From Chlorobiaceae bacterium (GTDB taxonomy: Bacteria > Bacteroidota > Ignavibacteria > UBA10030 > SZUA-254), in NCBI GenBank assembly GCA_013824245.1, contig PNNN01000065.1:1-64000 (forward strand): DNA of 64,000 nt, given 5' to 3'. Made by a program: the position numbers and the translations under genes. Shown piece by piece: positions 19,205 through 27,825 of this stretch (position 1 is its first letter; each line of letters starts with the position of its first letter). Below the pieces are notes generated by a model that was not told the origin of the DNA, made no database searches, and worked only from the letters and a program-made list of their open reading frames with translations.

Positions 19205-19519
19205 ATGGATCAAATATCAAAAGACGAACTGCTTCTTACTCAACTTATTCTCATGTTTCAAACTGCATCGCTCCAGCATATGGGTAAATTGAAAAATCCT
19301 ATTTCCGATAAAATAGAGCAGGATTTACCCCAAGCACAAATCTCGATTGATTTACTCGATATGCTTCATAACAAAATGAAGAATAATCTTTCAAAAGAGG
19401 AAGAGAGGATGTTCACAGGAGTTTTGCAAGAATTAAAACTCAATTATGTTGATGAAGTGAATAAAGCCCAGAATGCGGCAAAAATTTCATCGGCAGAGCA
19501 ACAACCTGCACAGCCATGA
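19205..19519 (+). CDS. DUF1844 family small protein
   Basis: A charged, helical protein of about 104 residues (MDQISKDELLLTQLILMFQ...). It matches DUF1844, a small family of unknown function often encoded near core metabolic genes. The helix around residues 10-35 and a second around 50-90 carry most of the conserved pattern. The C-terminus is a low-complexity AEQQPAQP tail. ATG 19205 is chosen over TTG 19193; neither has an evident ribosome-binding site. The stop overlaps the NAD kinase start (ATGA), so the two are translationally coupled. This is the first gene of a tight housekeeping run to RdgB. Confidence 0.75.
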   Translation: MDQISKDELLLTQLILMFQTASLQHMGKLKNPISDKIEQDLPQAQISIDLLDMLHNKMKNNLSKEEERMFTGVLQELKLNYVDEVNKAQNAAKISSAEQQPAQP

Positions 19520-20403
19520 AATTCGGAATATTTGGAAACACCAGGAAACCTGCGATCATTGAGGTAACCGAGAATCTTATCGGTTACCTTACGATGAAAA
19601 AAATTCCTTTCGTTGTACACGAGAAATTGGGTAGATGGTTCAACGAATCGTGTGCGGGCTTGGCAATTGATGAATCAATGATGGTACTTGAATCGGAGAT
19701 ATGCGATAAATGTGATATACTTATCGCTCTTGGCGGCGACGGAACTATGCTCTCTGCAGCGCGAATAGTGCGCCAGCGTGGATTGCCGATATTAGGTGTT
19801 AATCTTGGAAAACTCGGCTTTCTTGCCGAAGTATCGATTGATGACATGAACGATTGCATTGATGAGATTGCACGAGGACAGTATTTCATCGAAGAACGTT
19901 TGGCGTTACAAGGAGCCACGGTAGCCGATAATGATCTTTTTTTTGCTCTGAATGATATTGTTATAGATCGTGGTTCTTCTCCGCGCGTTATCGAGATTGA
20001 AACAATTGTTGATGATGCTTATCTTGCAACCTACGTTGCCGATGGCATTATCATCAGTACACCAACCGGATCAACAGCATATTCTTTGGCAACAGGCGGG
20101 CCGATTGTTGTCCCCGGAAGTGCGGTATTGGCAATCAGTCCAATTTCGCCTCACACTCTTTCTGCCCGTCCGGTAATTATCCCCGACCGAAGTGAAATCG
20201 TAATTAAACTACCCGCGGGTAACCAGCCGATTCATCTAACAATCGATGGTCAAGAAGAAAAATTTTATAATCCTCCCGTCGAATTCAAAATCAGGAAATC
20301 TCTTTTAACCGTGAAACTCGTTAAACGAAAAGAACACACATATTTTGATCTGCTGAGAACAAAGCTTAACTGGGTAAAAGATGTTCGGAAAGAAAATAAG
20401 TGA
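19516..20403 (+). CDS. nadK: NAD kinase
   Basis: A 295-residue cytoplasmic enzyme that phosphorylates NAD to NADP using ATP or polyphosphate. The diagnostic GGDGT motif is at about residues 73-77, followed by NLGKLGFLAEV, the NDIVIDRG motif, and the TPTGSTAYSLATGGPIV substrate-binding loop. Its length fits the family. The start ATG overlaps the stop of the DUF1844 gene, and the next gene (radA) starts directly after its stop codon, so this is a compact operon. Nothing is missing or unusual. Confidence 0.97.
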   Translation: MKFGIFGNTRKPAIIEVTENLIGYLTMKKIPFVVHEKLGRWFNESCAGLAIDESMMVLESEICDKCDILIALGGDGTMLSAARIVRQRGLPILGVNLGKLGFLAEVSIDDMNDCIDEIARGQYFIEERLALQGATVADNDLFFALNDIVIDRGSSPRVIEIETIVDDAYLATYVADGIIISTPTGSTAYSLATGGPIVVPGSAVLAISPISPHTLSARPVIIPDRSEIVIKLPAGNQPIHLTIDGQEEKFYNPPVEFKIRKSLLTVKLVKRKEHTYFDLLRTKLNWVKDVRKENK

Positions 20404-21756
20404 ATGGCAAAGGTGCTATCGAAATATATTTGCCAGAGTTGCGGATACGAATCGCCGCGTTGGACAGGCAAGTGTCCGAATTGCAGCGGTTGGAATACTT
20501 TTGTTGAGGAACTGACTCAGCGAGGCGCAACACGCAAGACAACTACTTCATCTAAAGTAAGAGGAATGCCTCTCACTGAAATTGATATACAGGATGACTA
20601 TCGTACCCGGACTAATATTGACGAGTTAGATAGGGTTTTAGGCGGTGGAATTGTAGACGGCTCTGTCATGTTGATTGGAGGAGATCCCGGAATAGGAAAA
20701 TCGACCTTGATGATGCAGATTGCCGCACACCTTGCAGATAAGATAATTCTCTATATTTCGGGAGAAGAATCTGCTCGTCAAATAAAATTACGCGCCGACA
20801 GATTGAAATTCCCGAAGAACGATTCATTCCTCGTATTAGCAGAAACCAATCTCGATATTATTCAAGAAGTGATTGAAAGAACGCCACCCGATATAATCAT
20901 CGTCGATTCAATCCAAACAATGTTTAAACCTCAATTGGAAAGCTCTGCCGGAAGCGTTGGACAAGTTCGTGAAAGTGCCGGGTTATTCACCCGGATTGCA
21001 AAAGAGAAGTCGATTCCGGTTTTCCTTATCGGTCATGTTACAAAGGATGGTATGATCGCTGGTCCAAAAGTCATCGAGCACATGGTGGATACGGTTATGC
21101 AATTTGAAGGGGAACGGCATTATGCTTATAGGATTCTGCGCGTGATGAAAAATCGATTTGGATCGACGAACGAAATCGGTGTTTTCGAAATGAGAGAGAA
21201 CGGATTGGAAGAAGTAAAAAATCCTTCCGAGGTATTTCTTTCAGAGCGATCATTCGGTGCTTCGGGGTCATCGGTGGTAGCGAGCATTGAAGGGACGCGT
21301 CCGATTTTGATCGAAGTTCAAGCCCTCGTAACTGCGACGAATTATGGAACTCCACAGAGGAATTCAACCGGAGTCGATCTGCGTCGATTAAATTTATTGC
21401 TCGCTGTTTTAGAAAAACGTCTCGGTATGCATCTCGGTCAACAAGATGTTTTCGTCAACATTGCCGGTGGAATATCTGTTGATGAACCCGCGGTTGATTT
21501 AGGCATTGCGGCAGCTATAATTTCAAGTTTTCGAGATGTGCCGGTTGACAGCCAAACAGTTTCTGTGGGCGAAATAGGTTTGGGCGGAGAGGTTAGAACA
21601 GTTAGCCATATCGAAAAGCGTGTTCAAGAAGCAACGAAACTTGGATTTCAGAAGATCATCATACCAAAGAATAATATAAAAGAATTCAATAAACCAAACG
21701 GAATTGAGATCATCGGTGTGGAAAGAATCGATGATGCAATAAAACTTCTCCTTTAG
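20404..21756 (+). CDS. radA: DNA repair protein RadA
   Basis: 450 residues, full length. The N-terminal zinc finger uses Cys10, Cys13, Cys24 and Cys27. The RecA-like ATPase core has Walker A GGDPGIGKST at residues 92-101, and the RadA-specific KNRFG motif lies near residue 249. The C-terminal third is the Lon protease-like domain (DVFVNIAGGI...AVDLGIAAAI) without a catalytic role in this family. RadA is a branch-migration helicase acting on recombination intermediates. The ATG follows the nadK stop immediately. It is conserved throughout and I see no oddity. Confidence 0.97.
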   Translation: MAKVLSKYICQSCGYESPRWTGKCPNCSGWNTFVEELTQRGATRKTTTSSKVRGMPLTEIDIQDDYRTRTNIDELDRVLGGGIVDGSVMLIGGDPGIGKSTLMMQIAAHLADKIILYISGEESARQIKLRADRLKFPKNDSFLVLAETNLDIIQEVIERTPPDIIIVDSIQTMFKPQLESSAGSVGQVRESAGLFTRIAKEKSIPVFLIGHVTKDGMIAGPKVIEHMVDTVMQFEGERHYAYRILRVMKNRFGSTNEIGVFEMRENGLEEVKNPSEVFLSERSFGASGSSVVASIEGTRPILIEVQALVTATNYGTPQRNSTGVDLRRLNLLLAVLEKRLGMHLGQQDVFVNIAGGISVDEPAVDLGIAAAIISSFRDVPVDSQTVSVGEIGLGGEVRTVSHIEKRVQEATKLGFQKIIIPKNNIKEFNKPNGIEIIGVERIDDAIKLLL

Positions 21757-21760
21757 TTTG

Positions 21761-22372
21761 ATGATAGATAGAATGATAAAAATTATTTTCGCTTCCAATA
21801 ATCCCGGAAAATTTAAAGAGGTAAAAAGTTTGATCGCCGATTTCCCTGTCAATCTCGAAAGTTTGATCGGTAGAAACGATCTTCCGGATATTATTGAGGA
21901 TGGAAGCACGCTTGAAGAGAACGCATTGAAGAAGGCGAGAATAATTTATAACTCGACAAAATCACCCACGATATCTGACGACACGGGATTAGAAGTGTAT
22001 TATCTCAATATGGCGCCCGGAGTTATATCAGCACGCTATGCCGGTGAAAATGTTAGTTATGCAGATAACAATAAAAAATTGCTCAAGGAGTTGGAAGGTG
22101 TTCCCGATGAACAACGCGGCGCTCGGTTTCGTTGCGTTGCTGTATTCACAGACGGAAATATTGAAAGATCATTTGAGGGAATTTGTGGGGGAAAGATTAT
22201 ACATGCAACACGCGGGGCAGAAGGATTCGGCTACGATCCGCTTTTTGTTCCTGATGGTTTTCAGGAAACGTATGCAGAATTAACACTGGCGGAAAAAAAT
22301 AAAATCAGCCACAGAGCTATCGCGTTTCAGAAATTGATAAAATTCCTTGTCGATTATTACCACCTTTCCTGA
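21761..22372 (+). CDS. rdgB: RdgB/HAM1 non-canonical purine NTP pyrophosphatase
   Basis: About 203 residues. The N-terminal substrate motif is FASNNPGKFKE and the metal site is SDDTGLEV. The C-terminal part has GFGYDPLFVPDG and the SHRAIAFQKL motif. All are standard for the inosine/xanthosine triphosphate pyrophosphatase family that cleans the nucleotide pool of ITP, dITP and XTP. The start could be ATG 21761 or ATG 21773. The latter gives the usual family N-terminus (MIKIIFASNN), and neither has a Shine-Dalgarno sequence. It follows radA by a few bases and ends the housekeeping operon. Confidence 0.95.
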   Translation: MIDRMIKIIFASNNPGKFKEVKSLIADFPVNLESLIGRNDLPDIIEDGSTLEENALKKARIIYNSTKSPTISDDTGLEVYYLNMAPGVISARYAGENVSYADNNKKLLKELEGVPDEQRGARFRCVAVFTDGNIERSFEGICGGKIIHATRGAEGFGYDPLFVPDGFQETYAELTLAEKNKISHRAIAFQKLIKFLVDYYHLS

Positions 22373-22446
22373 AACCTGCTGAAATCTTACATAAAATACA
22401 CTTTACCTCTATCAATTCGTAATTATTAATATTATCGAGAAATTTC

Positions 22447-22475
22447 TTGAAAATCGTCTGTAGTATGATTATCTT
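22447..22475 (+). promoter_or_regulatory. Possible sigma-70-type promoter
   Basis: TTGAAA (22447-22452) and TATCTT (22470-22475) are separated by 17 bases, about 20 bases upstream of the ATG at 22496. The -10 match is imperfect. Confidence 0.4.
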
Positions 22476-22495
22476 ATACAAAATTTATTTCACAG

Positions 22496-23335
22496 ATGAT
22501 TAAACTTCCAATTTTCAAAAACCGGCCACGCCTTATCTGGAAATATGAAGCGGCGGGTAAGTTTTGGCAAATTATCCCTGACTCGGATCAATATTTAGTT
22601 CTTGAAGATCGGAACACGGAGCAGAAAGTTGTCGATTATGCTGTGCTCGATTATCGCACTGGAAGGGAACTTTGGAGAAAATCGTTCGCTGAGAAATGGT
22701 GGATCGGTATTGAGACTGTTTATGACGGGGTTATCGTTTATCATGGATTTGCAACTCCAGAGTTGCCGGAACATAAAAATATTCAAGTGGTCGACCTGCA
22801 AACAGGAAATATACTTTGGTCTGATCAAAATCTTAAATATCTTTTTTGTTCATCCGGTCATCTTGTTGCAGAACGCCGGACAAATCTCGACATCAGGTAT
22901 GTCGAGTGTAAGATGAAGACTGGAGAAGTTATTGCCGAACATGATGAAAGCGCGGTTCGGTTGTTACAACAAAATTCTAAAATATCTGTGCCAAAATCGG
23001 TTGTCTATCCTGAGTCGAATGAATTTCATCCGCTCACATCGACCATCAAGATTGATTTGTTGACGAAGAAAATATCAGGATTCAAAATAACTGAATATAT
23101 CGATATTGACGATTTAATTGTTTTGACAGGATATTACATCTCGGCAGAAAGAGACAATCGTTCGATAATGAATCAAGACATTATTATTATCAACACAGAA
23201 AAAAATAAAATAATATTCCGAGATAATATAACACGTTCCGCCAGTTATCCCATGCTAGGGGTATTTCTTAATTCGGGGAAAACAATCTTATATTTAAAAG
23301 AACGAAAAATATTAAATGCTTTGCAGATCAAATAA
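22496..23335 (+). CDS. DUF4905-like protein
   Basis: A 279-residue protein without a signal peptide, rich in beta-strand repeats (LIWKYEAAGKFWQIIPD, VLDYRTGRELWRKSF, WWIGIETVYDGVIVYHGFATPELPEHK, VVDLQTGNILWSD). The pattern resembles PQQ/propeller blades and the Bacteroidota DUF4905 family, whose members share the WW-x-G-L-E...L-x-H-G-x-x-x-P-x-L-P-x-H-K signature. The biochemical function of the family is unknown to me. The PhzF-like gene begins 9 bases after the stop, so they are likely co-transcribed. It may start its own transcript from the weak promoter at 22447. The family name is my recollection of the motif and should be confirmed by a profile search. Confidence 0.6.
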   Translation: MIKLPIFKNRPRLIWKYEAAGKFWQIIPDSDQYLVLEDRNTEQKVVDYAVLDYRTGRELWRKSFAEKWWIGIETVYDGVIVYHGFATPELPEHKNIQVVDLQTGNILWSDQNLKYLFCSSGHLVAERRTNLDIRYVECKMKTGEVIAEHDESAVRLLQQNSKISVPKSVVYPESNEFHPLTSTIKIDLLTKKISGFKITEYIDIDDLIVLTGYYISAERDNRSIMNQDIIIINTEKNKIIFRDNITRSASYPMLGVFLNSGKTILYLKERKILNALQIK

Positions 23336-23344
23336 TAGAAATCT

Positions 23345-24250
23345 ATGCGGAAAATAAAAGTTAAAACAGTTGATGCATTCACCTTAACACCAAATACCGG
23401 CAACCCTGCCGGTGTAGTTCTTGATGCTTCAGAACTAAGCACGGTAATGATGCAAAAGATCGCTCGTGAAATTAATTTGTCTGAAACCGCATTTGTATGT
23501 AAACCCACGAAGTCCGATGCAGATATCCAACTGCGGTGGTTTACGCCGACAACAGAAGTGGATTTATGCGGACATGCAACAATTGCTACTTTTCATGCTC
23601 TGGCGCAAGATGGTTTGTTAGGAATGAAAGATGTGGGGGAATATAATTTCAAGATCGAGACGGCATCAGGTATTTTACCGGTCGAGGTTATCAAAGAAAC
23701 CGGGCGTATTACCATTTGGTTCGGTTTGAAGCATCCCGTTATTGATCAAGGTGTGCAACCGAAAGTTGAAATGATACGAGTGCTCGACATAAATCCCGGT
23801 GAATTCGAAAATCGTGCGGCAGATGTTTGCGATAAAAACTTGTACGTACAAGTTAAACGGCTGCACACTCTTTTTAATATGAAACCGAATTTCACAACGA
23901 TGTCGTATTTCCTTTCATCGCGCAATTTGGAAGGGATATGTGTGTACGCAACCGAAACAGTTGAGCGCGATTCTAAAGTGCATTCACGCTTTTTCGCTCC
24001 AACTATCGGAATCAACGAGGATCCGGTTACCGGCTCTGCGCATGGACCTTTGGCATACCTGCTTTATGAAAATGGGTATCTGGAACATGCCGAAACTTTT
24101 TATGAATTTCAGGGCGAGCAGGGTGATGTGATCGGAAGGAAAGGGAGAGTGCGGGTGCAAATAGAAATAAGCGGGCACAAAGTTACTTCTGTTCGGATAG
24201 GTGGTAATGCAATTACCGTTATGGAGGGGGAGATGCAAATACATGAGTGA
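23345..24250 (+). CDS. PhzF-family isomerase/epimerase
   Basis: 301 residues. The family motifs are present: GNPAGVV near residue 20, the catalytic glutamate in LSETAF (Glu47), DLCGHAT near 74-80, and the second-half DPVTGSAHG, which is the mirror of the first site in this two-domain fold. PhzF proteins are diaminopimelate epimerase-like isomerases. Most members outside phenazine clusters have unknown substrates. No phenazine genes are nearby, so the symbol phzF would overstate the case. It sits 18 bases upstream of the Fe-S oxidoreductase gene, although a functional link is not evident. Confidence 0.9.
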   Translation: MRKIKVKTVDAFTLTPNTGNPAGVVLDASELSTVMMQKIAREINLSETAFVCKPTKSDADIQLRWFTPTTEVDLCGHATIATFHALAQDGLLGMKDVGEYNFKIETASGILPVEVIKETGRITIWFGLKHPVIDQGVQPKVEMIRVLDINPGEFENRAADVCDKNLYVQVKRLHTLFNMKPNFTTMSYFLSSRNLEGICVYATETVERDSKVHSRFFAPTIGINEDPVTGSAHGPLAYLLYENGYLEHAETFYEFQGEQGDVIGRKGRVRVQIEISGHKVTSVRIGGNAITVMEGEMQIHE

Positions 24251-24268
24251 GATTAAATAGGAATTAGA

Positions 24269-26299
24269 ATGACTAAATCGATAATATTTATCTTTATACT
24301 GATCGGGGCTTTTGCTCTTTTTATAGTTAATGTAAAAACATTGCTCTCGTATTTAAAACTTGGAAAACCTGAGAATCGATCCAATAATAAATGGCGGCGG
24401 ATAAAAAATGTCATCACAATTGCATTCGGACAAAAAAAACTTCTTCGCGAGCCGCTTGCCGGCATTATGCACTTCCTAATATTTTGGGGTTTCGTAATAC
24501 TGCTACTCGCAATTCTTGAAACTATCGGGGAAGGTTTATATCCTGCTTTTAATTTTTCTTTTTTGGGATTTCTATACAAACCTTTAGCCATGCTTCAAGA
24601 TGTTATGGGTTTATTGGTAGTCATTTCGGTTGCATTCGCGTTATTCAGACGATATATATTGCGCCCCAAAAGGTTGGATGTTAGCGGGCATGCACAATTC
24701 GATGCGACGTTGATATTGACGATTATTGTTTTAATCATGCTATCGATGTTCGGACAAAGCGCCGCTCAAATATCGATGTCTGAATCTCAGATTTATTCCG
24801 GCAAATTTATCTCAGCTTATATCGCCGGGTTATTCTCAAACCTAACACCCGACCAACAGCAATTTTGGTACGAAATGTTTTGGTGGATGCATATCTTGTT
24901 CGTGTTAGGATTAATGAACTATCTTCCGTATTCGAAACATCTTCATATACTTTCTTCAATTCCCAATGTCTATCTTGCAAAATTAGATAATCGGGCAAAC
25001 CTGAAAGCGTTAAATCTTGCAGATGAAACAGCAACAAAGTTCGGTGCGTCGGATGTTGAAGATTTGACATGGAAACAATTGCTTGATGGATATACATGCA
25101 CGGAGTGCGGCCGTTGTACTGCTTCCTGCCCGGCAAATATAACAGGTAAACCGCTATCTCCAAAAAAAATAATTGTCGACATCAGGCATCGGTTGCTTGA
25201 AAAAGCACCGGTAATCGTTAATCGTCAATCGTCAATCGTTGATAGTGCATTAAAATCCCAAATAGAGCAGGTTAATAACAAACAACTTATTGATGACTAC
25301 ATCACCGAAGATGAATTATGGTCTTGCACAACTTGCATGGCATGTGTTCAAGAATGCCCGGTTCAGATCGAGCACATCGATTCGATTATCGATTTGCGAA
25401 GGTATCTTGTGCTTAACGAATCGCGTTTCCCGAAAGAGATGCAAGTTGTTTTTCAAAATCTTGAACGAAATTTTGCACCATGGGCATTCAGTCATTCCAC
25501 TCGTGCCGATTGGGCAGAAGGGTTGAATGTTCCGCTACTTGCATCGAAGGAAAAGGTTGACGTACTGTTTTGGGTGGGATGCGCCGGTTCATACGACGAG
25601 AGATATAAAAAGGTAACGAAATCATTTACTAAGCTGATGCAGATGGCAGGAATTGAATTTGCAATTCTCGGCACAGAAGAAAAATGCAACGGCGATCCGG
25701 CACGCCGCGCCGGAAATGAATACCTAGCCCAGACGCTCATTAACGAAAATATTGCTACGCTGGCAAAATATAAATTCAATAAAATTGTAACTACTTGTCC
25801 GCATTGCTTTAATACGATCAAGAACGAGTATCCTGATTTTGGCGGCAAGTATGAGGTAATACATCATACCGACTTTATCCTGAACTTAATTAATTCCGGT
25901 AAGTTGATACTATCTAAAGAAAAAATTGCAACCATCACCTATCACGATTCATGTTATCTTGGACGATATAATAATATTTATGACGCACCACGAGACGTGA
26001 TTGCTGCCGTTCCGGGATTGAAGTCGGTTGAAATGAACAGATCAGGCGACAAAGGATTTTGCTGCGGTGCCGGCGGCGCAAGAATGTTTATGGAAGAAAC
26101 TATCGGCAAGCGTGTCAATCACGAACGAACCGAAGAAGCGCTCACCATTAATCCTAATATAATAGGCACTGCCTGTCCGTTCTGTATGACGATGATGAGT
26201 GATGGCGTGAAGGATAAAGAAGTAGCAGATAAAGTTCAGGTGAAAGATATTGCCGAACTGGTCTTGGAAGCGATAGAAAGTAAGAATGAAATTATCTAA
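24269..26299 (+). CDS. Membrane-anchored HdrD-like Fe-S oxidoreductase
   Basis: 676 residues. About five membrane helices occupy residues 1-235, resembling a cytochrome b-like respiratory gamma subunit. Two 4Fe-4S ferredoxin motifs follow: Cys277/280/283/287 and Cys353/356/359/363. Then come two cysteine-rich CCG-type domains (WVGCAGSYDERYKK...CNGDPARRAGNEY...TCPHCFN, and YHDSCYLGRYN...GFCCGAGGARMF...ACPFCMTMM). This layout is that of heterodisulfide-reductase-related proteins that pass electrons between flavoproteins and the quinone pool. The GlcD-type flavoprotein gene follows by 23 bases, so I infer a partnership. A 28-base run of 7-bp repeats at 25213-25240 lies between the two ferredoxin motifs and encodes VIVNRQSSIV. 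Confidence 0.88.
   Translation: MTKSIIFIFILIGAFALFIVNVKTLLSYLKLGKPENRSNNKWRRIKNVITIAFGQKKLLREPLAGIMHFLIFWGFVILLLAILETIGEGLYPAFNFSFLGFLYKPLAMLQDVMGLLVVISVAFALFRRYILRPKRLDVSGHAQFDATLILTIIVLIMLSMFGQSAAQISMSESQIYSGKFISAYIAGLFSNLTPDQQQFWYEMFWWMHILFVLGLMNYLPYSKHLHILSSIPNVYLAKLDNRANLKALNLADETATKFGASDVEDLTWKQLLDGYTCTECGRCTASCPANITGKPLSPKKIIVDIRHRLLEKAPVIVNRQSSIVDSALKSQIEQVNNKQLIDDYITEDELWSCTTCMACVQECPVQIEHIDSIIDLRRYLVLNESRFPKEMQVVFQNLERNFAPWAFSHSTRADWAEGLNVPLLASKEKVDVLFWVGCAGSYDERYKKVTKSFTKLMQMAGIEFAILGTEEKCNGDPARRAGNEYLAQTLINENIATLAKYKFNKIVTTCPHCFNTIKNEYPDFGGKYEVIHHTDFILNLINSGKLILSKEKIATITYHDSCYLGRYNNIYDAPRDVIAAVPGLKSVEMNRSGDKGFCCGAGGARMFMEETIGKRVNHERTEEALTINPNIIGTACPFCMTMMSDGVKDKEVADKVQVKDIAELVLEAIESKNEII
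25213..25240 (+). repeat. Intragenic 7-bp tandem repeat (AATCGTY x4)
   Basis: Four consecutive heptamers (AATCGTT, AATCGTC, AATCGTC, AATCGTT) lie inside the HdrD-like gene, in the linker between its two ferredoxin clusters. The reading frame is kept. Confidence 0.85.
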
Positions 26300-26322
26300 T
26301 TATCAGTGATTGCATAAAGGTT

Positions 26323-27777
26323 ATGCTAAAATCATCAACAATAAAAAAACTGAGTGAGATAATTGGGAATGAGAATGTTCTCGAATCAATCGAAACGCGG
26401 ACTGCATATTCGTACGATTCCTCACCGATTGCTCCAAGAGTTCCTGATTTAGTACTTCGACCTCATACTGCGGAGGAAGTATCTAAGATAATCACTCTCG
26501 CTAACGAAGAGAAGTTGTCGATCATACCTCGCGGTTCAGGAACCGGCTTAAGCGGCGGCACTGTACCGATGGAAAATTCAATCGTCCTTCTCGCCAATCA
26601 TTGGAATCGCATTATTGAAATTGATGAAGAAAATCTAACTGTTTGGGTTGAGCCGGGGGTTATTACTGCGGTCCTTCAGCAGGAAGTAGAGAAATTTGGA
26701 TTCATCTATCCGCCCGATCCGGGAAGCTCGAGCATTTCTACACTCGGGGGAAATGTTGCCGAGAATGCGGGTGGTTTACGCGGATTGAAATATGGTGTAA
26801 CAAAAAATTATGTTCTCGGACTTGAAGTTGTTTTACCGACCGGAGAAATATTAAAGACGGGCGGCAAATCTGTAAAGGATGTTGCGGGCTACAACTTGAA
26901 AGATATTCTTGTTGGATCGGAAGGCACGCTGGGTATCTTCACAAAAATATTGTTGAAGATTGTTCCCAAGCCCGAAACGTCTCGAACCTTTCTGGCATTT
27001 TACAATTCTATGGATGATGCAGCAAAGACAGTTTCTGCAATAATTGGCGCTAAGATTACTCCTTCTATGCTTGAGTTTCTTGATAACACAACAATCAGAT
27101 GCGTGGAAGATTATACACACATCGGTTTGCCTGTCGATACTGCCGCGATTCTCCTGATAGAAGTGGATGGTAAAAAAGTTGTGGTTGATGAAGATGCAAG
27201 ATTGATTCACGAGATTTGCAAGAAACATAACGCATTCACGTTGAAAACTGCCGAGAGCGAACAGGAATCGCTTAGATTAAAAGCCGCCCGACGATCTGCA
27301 TTTGCTTCGCTTGCAAGAGCAACACCGAATACCATGTCGGAAGATGTGGCAGTCCCGCGTTCACGAGTTGCAGAATTAGTCGCTCGCATTCACGAAGTGG
27401 GGAAAAAAAATAATATTCGCATTGGAACATTTGGTCATGCTGGCGACGGTAATCTTCATCCTAATTATATGACTGACAAGAGAGATAAAGCGGCTTTCGC
27501 ACGGGCTGAAAGATCTATACTTGAAGTTGAAGAAGTTGCTATTGAGTTGGGTGGAACGATTACCGGCGAACATGGCGTTGGTTTATATAAGAAACGGCTT
27601 TTAGAAAAGATGGTCGGTTCACCATCGCTGACTATGATGAAAACTCTGAAGCAGATGATGGACCCGAATAATGTTCTCAACCCCGGTAAAATATTTGATC
27701 TGAAACCGAAGTGTGAAGGGACATTGCCTACGGACAGAGATCATATAAAAAAGTTTGAAGATGTTGCATGGATATAA
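26323..27777 (+). CDS. glcD: FAD-linked 2-hydroxyacid dehydrogenase, GlcD-like
   Basis: 484 residues. The N-terminal PCMH-type FAD-binding domain spans about residues 40-215, with PRGSGTGLSGG, PPDPGSSSISTLGGNVAENAGG and YGVTKNYVLGLEVV. The C-terminal FAD-linked oxidase domain ends with FGHAGDGNLHPN, GGTITGEHGVG and MDPNNVLNPGKIF. These are the standard motifs of glycolate/D-lactate dehydrogenase flavoprotein subunits. Substrate cannot be chosen between glycolate, D-lactate and related acids from sequence alone. The upstream HdrD-like membrane protein and the downstream GlcF homologue at 30345 are the likely electron acceptors, although GlcF is separated by three other genes. Confidence 0.92.
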   Translation: MLKSSTIKKLSEIIGNENVLESIETRTAYSYDSSPIAPRVPDLVLRPHTAEEVSKIITLANEEKLSIIPRGSGTGLSGGTVPMENSIVLLANHWNRIIEIDEENLTVWVEPGVITAVLQQEVEKFGFIYPPDPGSSSISTLGGNVAENAGGLRGLKYGVTKNYVLGLEVVLPTGEILKTGGKSVKDVAGYNLKDILVGSEGTLGIFTKILLKIVPKPETSRTFLAFYNSMDDAAKTVSAIIGAKITPSMLEFLDNTTIRCVEDYTHIGLPVDTAAILLIEVDGKKVVVDEDARLIHEICKKHNAFTLKTAESEQESLRLKAARRSAFASLARATPNTMSEDVAVPRSRVAELVARIHEVGKKNNIRIGTFGHAGDGNLHPNYMTDKRDKAAFARAERSILEVEEVAIELGGTITGEHGVGLYKKRLLEKMVGSPSLTMMKTLKQMMDPNNVLNPGKIFDLKPKCEGTLPTDRDHIKKFEDVAWI

Positions 27778-27825
27778 TTAATTTAAAATGAAAAAATAAT
27801 CTAATAGAATTTGAGGAATATATTG

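Noticed and set aside
23345-24250. Phenazine biosynthesis locus
   Set aside because: Only a PhzF-like isomerase is present; no other phenazine genes are nearby, and such isomerases occur widely without phenazines.
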